Shown here in pieces: positions 33,282 to 38,413 of a DNA stretch of 38,413 bases (position 1 is the stretch's first letter; the number at the start of each line of letters is the position of its first letter). Under the pieces are notes generated by a model, which was not told where the DNA came from, ran no database searches, and saw nothing but the letters and a program-made list of their open reading frames with translations. Made by a program: the position numbers and the translations under genes. The DNA comes from Clostridium sp. OF09-36 (GTDB lineage Bacteria; Bacillota; Clostridia; Lachnospirales; Lachnospiraceae), in the NCBI RefSeq assembly GCF_003481985.1, contig NZ_QUMD01000031.1, positions 1 to 38,413 of the forward strand. Reading direction: 5' to 3'.

Positions 33282-33911
33282 ATGAAAGATAAAGAACTAC
33301 GCAAGCTGATCGGCAGCAGGGCAAAACAGCGCCGTCTCGAATTAAATCTGACACAGCCTTATGTCGCAGAGAAGATGGGAGTTACCGCTTCCACAATCCT
33401 GCGTTATGAGAATGGTTCGATTGACAATACCAAAAAGATGGTACTGGAAGGCCTTTCGGAAGCACTTCATGTATCGATTGAATGGCTCAAAGGGGAAACC
33501 GATGAATATGAAACTGATATTACGGATAAGAAGGAATTGCAGATTCGTGATGTGATGGGCGATATTCTCAAACAGTTACCTCTTGATCTTAATAAAACAG
33601 AAGACGCTTTTTCTAAAGACTTACTGCTGTTAATGTTAAAGCAATATGAACTGTTTCTGGATTCGTTTCAGTTCGCCTGTAAAAATTACAAAGGCAGTAC
33701 CAAAGATGCGGACATTGCCAAAGTAATGGGATTCGAATCGAAAGATGAATATAATGAGATTATGTTTCTCAGAGAGATCACACATACTGTCAACGCATTT
33801 AACGATATGGCAGATGTGATAAGGCTCTATTCAAAGAAACCGGAAGCAGCCGAACAAAGACTTGCCAATCTTTTATCCGAAGTTATGTATGAGGATTCTG
33901 AATCGGTATAG
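33282..33911 (+). CDS. XRE-family transcriptional repressor of the element
   Basis: The 209-residue protein begins MKDKELRKLIGSRAKQRRLE, with AGGAG eight bases before the ATG. The N-terminal HTH (about residues 5-65) reads LNLTQPYVAEKMGVTASTIL, RYENGSIDNTKKMVLEGLSE and HVSIEWLKGETDEY, a Cro/CI type. The C-terminal 130 residues are helical and lack a recognisable LexA-like protease. It is probably the switch that holds excisionase and mobilisation genes off. It is followed by the integrase gene in the same direction, 86 bases on. Confidence 0.85.
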   Translation: MKDKELRKLIGSRAKQRRLELNLTQPYVAEKMGVTASTILRYENGSIDNTKKMVLEGLSEALHVSIEWLKGETDEYETDITDKKELQIRDVMGDILKQLPLDLNKTEDAFSKDLLLLMLKQYELFLDSFQFACKNYKGSTKDADIAKVMGFESKDEYNEIMFLREITHTVNAFNDMADVIRLYSKKPEAAEQRLANLLSEVMYEDSESV

Positions 33912-33997
33912 TAAGACAACCGGAGTTGTGATATACTTACACGCAAGAAGCATTTCAACAGTTCCGATTGTCTGATATCGAAAGGAGAAATACAATT

Positions 33998-35293
33998 ATG
34001 GCAAAAGGATCTGTTAGAAAAAAAGGAAAAAAATGGTACTATCGCTTCTATGTAGAAGATGCAAGCGGTAAAATGGTTCAGAAAGAATATGCTGGAACCG
34101 AAAGTAAAAGTGAGACGGAAAAACTTCTCCGCAAAGCACTGGAAGATTACGAAAATAAGAAGTTTGTCGCAAAGGCAGACAGCCTTACGGTAGGAGAGCT
34201 TCTGGATATGTGGGCGGAAGAAGAACTGAAAACCGGGACACTCAGCAACGGCACAGTGGAAAATTATCTTGGTGCAATCCGCTGTATCAAAAAACACCCG
34301 ATTGCAGACCGCAAACTGAAAACAGTTACTGCCGAACATTTACAGGCATTTCTTGATCTGCTTACATTCGGTGGTGAGTTTCCAGACGGGAAAGTAAGAA
34401 AGGGATACAGCAAAGATTATATCCATTCTTTTTCCGCAGTGTTACAGCAGTCATTCCGTTTTGCAGTATTTCCAAAACAACTAATCAGTTTCAATCCGAT
34501 GCAATATATCAAACTGAAACGACAGGCAGAGGAAGTTGACCTCTTTTCCGATGATGAAGTGGAAGAAGGCACACAACCGATTTCGCATGATGATTACGAG
34601 CAACTTATCAAGTATCTGGAAAAGAAAAACCCACCTGCCATTCTACCGATTCAGATTGCGTATTATGCCGGGCTCCGTATCGGAGAAACCTGTGGTCTTA
34701 CATGGCAGGACATTAACCTTGAGGAACAATGCCTGACCATAAAACGCAGTATCCGCTACGACGGCATGAAACACAAAAACATTATTGGACCAACGAAGCG
34801 GAAAAAAGTTAGGATTGTTGATTTTGGCGATACCCTGACTGAAATACTGAAAGCTGCCAGAAAGGAACAACTCAAAAACCGGATGCAGTATGGCGAATTA
34901 TATCACCGCAATTACTACAAAGAAGTTCATGTGAAAAACAGAGTCTATTATGAATACTATCACCTTGACGGAACGCAGGAAGTCCCGGCAGATTACAAAG
35001 AAATCTCCTTTGTCTGCTTAAGACCGGATGGCTCTTTGGAACTGCCGAGTACACTCAGCATTGTATGCAGATCAGTGTCAAAGAAACTGGAAGGATTTGA
35101 AGATTTCCATTTCCACCAGTTACGTCACACCTACACCAGCAATCTGCTTTCCAATGGGGCTGCACCGAAAGATGTACAGGAACTGTTAGGACACTCTGAT
35201 GTCAGTACCACAATGAATATTTACGCTCACTCAACAAGAAAAGCAAAACGGGATTCCGCAAGACTTCTTGATAAAGTAGTGAGCAATGCTTAA
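33998..35293 (+). CDS. Tyrosine site-specific integrase
   Basis: The 431-residue protein begins MAKGSVRKKGKKWYYRFYVE, with AAAGGAG upstream; an ATG ten codons earlier lacks a site. An N-terminal arm-binding domain (about 1-60, AP2-like) and a core-binding SAM-like domain (about 65-190) precede the catalytic domain. Catalytic residues visible are Arg in YYAGLRIGETCGL, His-x2-Arg in FHFHQLRHTYTSNLL, His in LLGHSDVSTTMNIYAHS, and the nucleophile Tyr in NIYAHS. It is of the Tn916/ICE type. Its gene ends about 130 bases from the right core site, and arm-type repeats start seven bases after the stop. Confidence 0.95.
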   Translation: MAKGSVRKKGKKWYYRFYVEDASGKMVQKEYAGTESKSETEKLLRKALEDYENKKFVAKADSLTVGELLDMWAEEELKTGTLSNGTVENYLGAIRCIKKHPIADRKLKTVTAEHLQAFLDLLTFGGEFPDGKVRKGYSKDYIHSFSAVLQQSFRFAVFPKQLISFNPMQYIKLKRQAEEVDLFSDDEVEEGTQPISHDDYEQLIKYLEKKNPPAILPIQIAYYAGLRIGETCGLTWQDINLEEQCLTIKRSIRYDGMKHKNIIGPTKRKKVRIVDFGDTLTEILKAARKEQLKNRMQYGELYHRNYYKEVHVKNRVYYEYYHLDGTQEVPADYKEISFVCLRPDGSLELPSTLSIVCRSVSKKLEGFEDFHFHQLRHTYTSNLLSNGAAPKDVQELLGHSDVSTTMNIYAHSTRKAKRDSARLLDKVVSNA

Positions 35294-35300
35294 CTAAAAA

Positions 35301-35350
35301 TTTCCCTTATTTCCCTTGCGGATTCCGCATAAGGGCAAAGATAAGGGAAA
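35301..35350. repeat. Right-end integrase arm-type repeats
   Basis: TTTCCCTTAT (35301-35310) and TTTCCCTTG (35310-35318) are mirrored by ATAAGGGCAA (35329-35338) and ATAAGGGAAA (35341-35350), around GCGGATTCCGC. The layout copies that at the left end (27197-27273). The same sequence could also fold as an integrase terminator. Confidence 0.65.
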
Positions 35351-35422
35351 ATACATATCATTTCACTATCTAAGAGGCTGTAAGCCTTGAAAAATAAGGA
35401 AAGTTCAGGAAATCTCTCCACA

Positions 35423-35452
35423 AATCCCGATTGTGCGTACCTCTTTGCTCAT
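35423..35452 (-). pseudogene. 5' end of the interrupted dehydrogenase gene
   Basis: AGGAGG (35467-35462) lies nine bases before the ATG at 35452. The codons give MSKEVRTIGI, then the frame leaves the host gene and reads CGEIS before a TGA inside the element. Joined to 27101-26167 it completes an intact N-terminal Rossmann fold, so this is the true start of the dehydrogenase gene. The host promoter upstream remains and now makes a 15-residue peptide and transcribes into the element, antisense to the integrase. Confidence 0.88.
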
Positions 35453-35527
35453 AACATGTAACCTCCTTCGTTTTTATTTGTTAATTATTTATCAATATCA
35501 GCATCATATCATTTATTGCATGCATCT

Positions 35528-35613
35528 GCAATTCGAATTGCGTTGTCATCATTTCCAGAATGGAATAAATTGTTTTCTATACTCTTTCCATTTTGGAACA
35601 GATGCGCTATAAT
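35528..35613. promoter_or_regulatory. Divergent control region of the LysR/dehydrogenase locus
   Basis: GCAATTCGAATTGC (35528-35541) is a perfect 14-base palindrome with the T-N11-A character of LysR sites. TTCC-N5-GGAA occurs twice, at 35553-35565 and 35586-35598. TATAAT at 35608-35613 is a probable -10 for lysR, and the second TTCC-N5-GGAA covers its -35 region, so autoregulation is likely. Confidence 0.6.
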
Positions 35614-35660
35614 AAAAAAAGTTTACAACAATAATCTGACAGTTTATGAGAAGGTATCTT

Positions 35661-36571
35661 ATGTCAAACATACGGTATTATGAGGAATTTGCCGCATTAT
35701 CGCATTATTTAAGCTTTTCCCGCACCTCGGAGGAGCTTTGTGTGTCCCAGTCTGCCCTTTCCAAGCACATTGCTGCATTAGAGCAGGAGCTGGGGCTGAC
35801 CTTGTTTATCCGCAATTCTAAAAACTGCGCACTCTCCGAAGCTGGCTATCAGATCTTACCCTATGTTGAAAAGATGCTGGAGGCACACCGGAGCATTGAA
35901 CAGATCAGCAGGGAACAGTATCTGAAAAAAGAGCAGGCACGCAAAAACCCACAGATCTGCATTGCCTCCTGCCCACTGATCGGTGCCTACAAAATCGCCG
36001 ATCTCATGGCACGCTTTAGCAGTCTCCACCCGGAGATTGCCGTAGGAACCTCGGAGTTTGAACCCGGTGTCATTCCCAAAATGCTGGACTCCGGCGATGT
36101 CGAGCTGGCCTTTGTCCGCCCATTCCGCAGCGGTATGTCTGCGTATGACGCAATTGAGTTTGTGCGGGAGGACATCATTGCTGTGCTTCCAAAAAGCCAC
36201 CCTCTTTCAAGAGAAACCAGCATCCCTCTTTCCGCCTTAAGGAACGATCCCATGATCCTCATCGGGGAGCAGGCAGAGCTTCACTATGTCTGCATGCAGC
36301 TTTGCCTAAAGGCCGGGTTTACGCCGGCATCCCGCTTCAATGGGCTCAGGCCCGACAACATTATGGCGCTTGTCTCACTGAATATGGGTGTCGCATTGCT
36401 GTCGCAGAATTTTTACGAATACTACAAACGGGAAAATACCGTTGGTGTTCCCATTACCCCAACGGTCTCCACCTCGATCCGGCTGATCCGCAAAAAAGGG
36501 CGGAAGCTTTCCCGGCCAGCCAGATTTTCTGGGATTTCATCAATCAGGGTTCTCAAAAAACTATAAAATAA
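35661..36571 (+). pseudogene. LysR-family transcriptional regulator, apparent single-base frameshift at the C-terminus
   Basis: The protein begins MSNIRYYEEFAALSHYLSFS, with AGAAGG upstream; an ATG five codons earlier has no site. The HTH (about 15-60) reads SRTSEELCVSQSALSKHIAA, then EQELGLTLFIRNSKN. The effector domain spans about 95-295. As read, the tail is RPARFSGISSIRVLKKL, ending at 36566. One T added to the run at 36525-36528 gives ARFFWDFINQGSQKTIK, ending at 36571, a more typical LysR end. It is divergent from the dehydrogenase-transporter operon and 19 bases before the dehydratase gene, so it is probably the locus regulator, responding to an organic-acid substrate. Only the last few residues are affected, so it may be functional either way. 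Confidence 0.8.
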
Positions 36572-36590
36572 TCAATCAGGGGGTATTCAC

Positions 36591-38276
36591 ATGCAAAAGA
36601 AATTTGAATCCGGTACCTTTCTTCCGGACAGTCTCATCTCCTGCCGCACCCTTTACAAGGCAAACGGCTTCTCCAATGATGACATGTCCCGCCCGATCAT
36701 CGGTGTCTGCAATTCCTTTACCGACATTGTCCCGGGCCACCGCCACCTAAAAGAGCTGGCAGAGCAGGTCAAATACGGCGTTTACCGCGCTGGCGGCACT
36801 CCGGTAGAATTTGGCTGCATCGCAGTCTGTGACGGTGTCTGCACTACCCACAGCGGTGCCCGCTACTCTCTCCCGTCCCGTGAACTCGTGGCAGACAGTA
36901 TTGAAACCATGGCACTTGCCCACCGTCTGGACGGTCTGGTGCTCATCGGCTCCTGCGACAAAACCGTTCCCGGCATGCTGATGGCAGCCGCAAGACTGGA
37001 CATTCCATGTATCTTCCTCGCAGGAGGATGCATGCTCGGCGGCCAGTCCTTCGGCGGCAAGCGCAAATCAGACTCCACCTCCATCGAGGAGGCTTACGGT
37101 ATGTACCAGGTAGGAAAGATAGGCCACGATGTCCTGGAGGATATCACGGAGCTGTGCTGCCCGACGGTCGGCTCCTGCCAGCATATGGCAACCGCAAACT
37201 CCATGTGCTGCATGGCAGAATCTCTCGGCTTAAGCCTTCCGGGCTCCGCAGCGATCCCGGCTGTATACAATGACCGTCTGCGTGCCGCACTGTTGTCCGG
37301 CGAGGCCGCTGTTCATATGGTACTTGAGGGCATTACCTCCCGCGATATCATCACACCGGAGGCAATCCGCAACGCCATCATGGTGCTCATGGCAACCGGA
37401 GGCTCCACCAACTGCGTCATCCACACTCTCGCCATCGCACATGAGATCGGACTGGATTCCAAAACTGTCATGGGATGGTTTGAGGAATACGGAAACAGCA
37501 TCCCGCTGATCTGCCGCATCAACCCGGCATCCAAGGAATTCGACGCCGAAGACTTCTACAAGGCCGGAGGTATCCCGGAGGTTCAGCGTCAGATGAAGCC
37601 ACTTTTGTATAACGACTGTATGACTGTAACCGGCAAGACCATCGGCGAAAACGCCGCCTCCTGCCGCAGCCTGTATCCAAAGAACCCGGATGTCATCACC
37701 TCCTTAGAGAAGCCATTCTCAACCCTTGCAGGTCTCGCCATCATGCACGGCAACCTTGCACCTGACACTGCCGTGGCAAAGCCTGCCGCTGTGGCAGAGG
37801 AGGTCCGCCACTTTACCGGAAAAGCCATCTGCTTTGACAGCGAGGATGCTGTCAGCGATGCCATCGCAAAGCAGCTGATCAAGCCAGGACACGTTGTGGT
37901 TGTCCGCTACGAGGGTCCGAAGGGTGCACCTGGCATGCCGGAAATGTTCAAACCTATGAAGCTGCTCTACGGCCAGGGCTTAAATAAATGCACCGCCCTC
38001 ATCACCGATGGCCGCTTCTCCGGCACCAACAACGGCTGCTTCGTCGGCCATATTTCCCCAGAAGCTGCTGCTGGCGGTCCGATTGCCCTCATTGAAGACG
38101 GCGATGAGATCGATATCGATATCCCGAACAAAAAGCTGGAGCTTCATGTATCCGACGAGGAGCTTGCACGCAGAAAGGCGGCATTCCACTATGAGCCACA
38201 GCCAGTAGAAGGATACCTGAAACGGTATGCACTGCACGCAAGAAGTGCTGACCAGGGCGGAATCATCATCGATTAA
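36591..38276 (+). CDS. IlvD/Edd-family dehydratase, probably catabolic (sugar-acid or hydroxy-acid)
   Basis: The 561-residue protein begins MQKKFESGTFLPDSLISCRT after a GGGGG-rich site. IlvD/Edd blocks are FTDIVPGHRHLKELAEQVKY, then GSCDKTVPGMLMAAARLDIP, VGSCQHMATANSM (Fe-S Cys) and ALITDGRFSGTNNGCFVGHI near residue 460-490. Family members dehydrate dihydroxy acids or sugar acids with an Fe-S cluster. A biosynthetic ilvD would sit with ilv/leu genes; here it follows a LysR regulator and faces an interrupted dehydrogenase and anion transporter. So a catabolic role on an aldonate or similar acid is inferred. Distinction from true IlvD needs a phylogeny. Confidence 0.85.
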   Translation: MQKKFESGTFLPDSLISCRTLYKANGFSNDDMSRPIIGVCNSFTDIVPGHRHLKELAEQVKYGVYRAGGTPVEFGCIAVCDGVCTTHSGARYSLPSRELVADSIETMALAHRLDGLVLIGSCDKTVPGMLMAAARLDIPCIFLAGGCMLGGQSFGGKRKSDSTSIEEAYGMYQVGKIGHDVLEDITELCCPTVGSCQHMATANSMCCMAESLGLSLPGSAAIPAVYNDRLRAALLSGEAAVHMVLEGITSRDIITPEAIRNAIMVLMATGGSTNCVIHTLAIAHEIGLDSKTVMGWFEEYGNSIPLICRINPASKEFDAEDFYKAGGIPEVQRQMKPLLYNDCMTVTGKTIGENAASCRSLYPKNPDVITSLEKPFSTLAGLAIMHGNLAPDTAVAKPAAVAEEVRHFTGKAICFDSEDAVSDAIAKQLIKPGHVVVVRYEGPKGAPGMPEMFKPMKLLYGQGLNKCTALITDGRFSGTNNGCFVGHISPEAAAGGPIALIEDGDEIDIDIPNKKLELHVSDEELARRKAAFHYEPQPVEGYLKRYALHARSADQGGIIID

Positions 38277-38309
38277 AGTACATTTAGCAATTTAAGTATA
38301 TGACAAGGG

Positions 38310-38342
38310 GCTGTCGCACTAACGTGCGGCAGCTCATTTTAT
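38310..38342 (+). terminator. Dehydratase terminator
   Basis: GCTGTCGCAC (38310-38319) pairs with GTGCGGCAGC (38324-38333), and a T-rich stretch follows. It is 34 bases after the stop codon. Confidence 0.75.
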
Positions 38343-38355
38343 ATATCCAACACAA

Positions 38356-38383
38356 AACGCCGAGCTTCGAAAAGCCCGGCGTT
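38356..38383. repeat. Second hairpin near the right edge
   Basis: AACGCCGAGCTT (38356-38367) and AAGCCCGGCGTT (38372-38383) form a 12-bp stem with one mismatch. No T run follows. It may be a further terminator for the opposite strand or the edge of the next unit, which cannot be seen. Confidence 0.5.
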
Positions 38384-38413
38384 CGTGGTATAATCAGTTT
38401 ATGCGACTAAACA

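Larger units (their letters stand above)
27091..35433. mobile_element. Integrative mobilizable element inserted in the dehydrogenase gene
   Basis: The host gene flanks both sides. Reading the minus strand, ATG...ACAATCGGGATT at the right end and CAATCGGAATTGTC at the left end rejoin to encode MSKEVRTIGIVGTGIIATSM. The shared core is CAATCGGRATT (left 27091-27101, right 35423-35433), with one mismatch. Inside each end lies an inverted GAGATTTC-CCTG motif. The element contains integrase, excisionase, repressor, DUF3847 protein, oriT, relaxase, overlapping coiled-coil ORFs, and a MarR-MATE cargo. It has no type IV secretion genes, so it would need a helper for transfer. The size is about 8.3 kb. 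Confidence 0.88.

Noticed and set aside
27169..35395. CCTTGAAAA shared near both ends as the attachment core
   Set aside because: It is inside the element at both ends and does not rejoin any gene; CAATCGGRATT restores the dehydrogenase frame and is the better core.
38385..38413. TATAAT-like box and ATG at the right edge, suggesting the start of another gene
   Set aside because: Only four codons are visible, with no ribosome binding site; not enough to call.
1..38413. CRISPR arrays, rRNA or tRNA genes
   Set aside because: I saw no regularly spaced direct repeats and no tRNA-like T-arm or CCA contexts; the short repeats present are tandem (purF tail) or palindromic.

Overview
The window looks like a chromosome segment of an anaerobic gut-type Clostridia, most likely Lachnospiraceae. 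This rests on gene content and style: purA/purB/purF, dapA/dapB behind a lysine riboswitch, a clostridial two-OB SSB, EFR1-type ferredoxin-flavodoxin, AbiE, DUF3847 and IS1634. Strong AGGAGG ribosome binding sites and TTGACA/TATAAT promoters agree. Genus cannot be called from the sequence alone.

Layout. (1) 1-7.8 kb is an accessory and decaying zone on the minus strand. It holds the start of a sugar-type solute-binding lipoprotein behind a c-di-GMP-I riboswitch, a degenerate Phd-like antitoxin, and an AbiE system whose antitoxin is intact and whose toxin carries a premature stop. An IS1634-family element follows, then a graveyard of five gene remnants (flavodoxin, cupin, alpha/beta hydrolase, EFR1, LysR). 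The zone ends with a broken YdeI-like gene, two tiny paralogous membrane proteins and a RelB/DinJ antitoxin with an amber codon. (2) 7.9-24.5 kb is the conserved core. It has purine synthesis (purF-purB, purA), a small membrane protein and a lipoprotein, lysine/DAP synthesis (L-box, dapA, dapB), a corrinoid adenosyltransferase-like protein, an SSB, a MATE exporter, typA (frameshifted), a YigZ/IMPACT protein and a class A penicillin-binding protein. (3) 24.7-27.1 kb and 35.4-38.3 kb are the two halves of one catabolic locus: SLC13-type transporter, 3-hydroxyacyl-CoA-dehydrogenase-like enzyme, LysR regulator and IlvD/Edd dehydratase.

(4) The two halves of that locus are separated by an approximately 8.3 kb integrative mobilizable element, 27.09-35.43 kb. 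Its ends can be read exactly. The first nine or so codons of the dehydrogenase gene, with their ribosome binding site, lie at the right end; the rest of the gene lies at the left end. The shared core is CAATCGGRATT. The element carries a tyrosine integrase, an excisionase, an XRE repressor with operator palindromes, a DUF3847 protein, an RSF1010-like oriT, a MobA/MobL relaxase, two coiled-coil ORFs that overlap the relaxase tail in another frame, and an AT-rich MarR-MATE cargo under a palindromic operator.

Five genes across the window (hydrolase remnant, typA, SLC13, MarR, LysR) appear to have lost exactly one base from a run of identical bases. This is either many recent inactivations or a base-calling/assembly signature, so these frameshifts should be treated with care.
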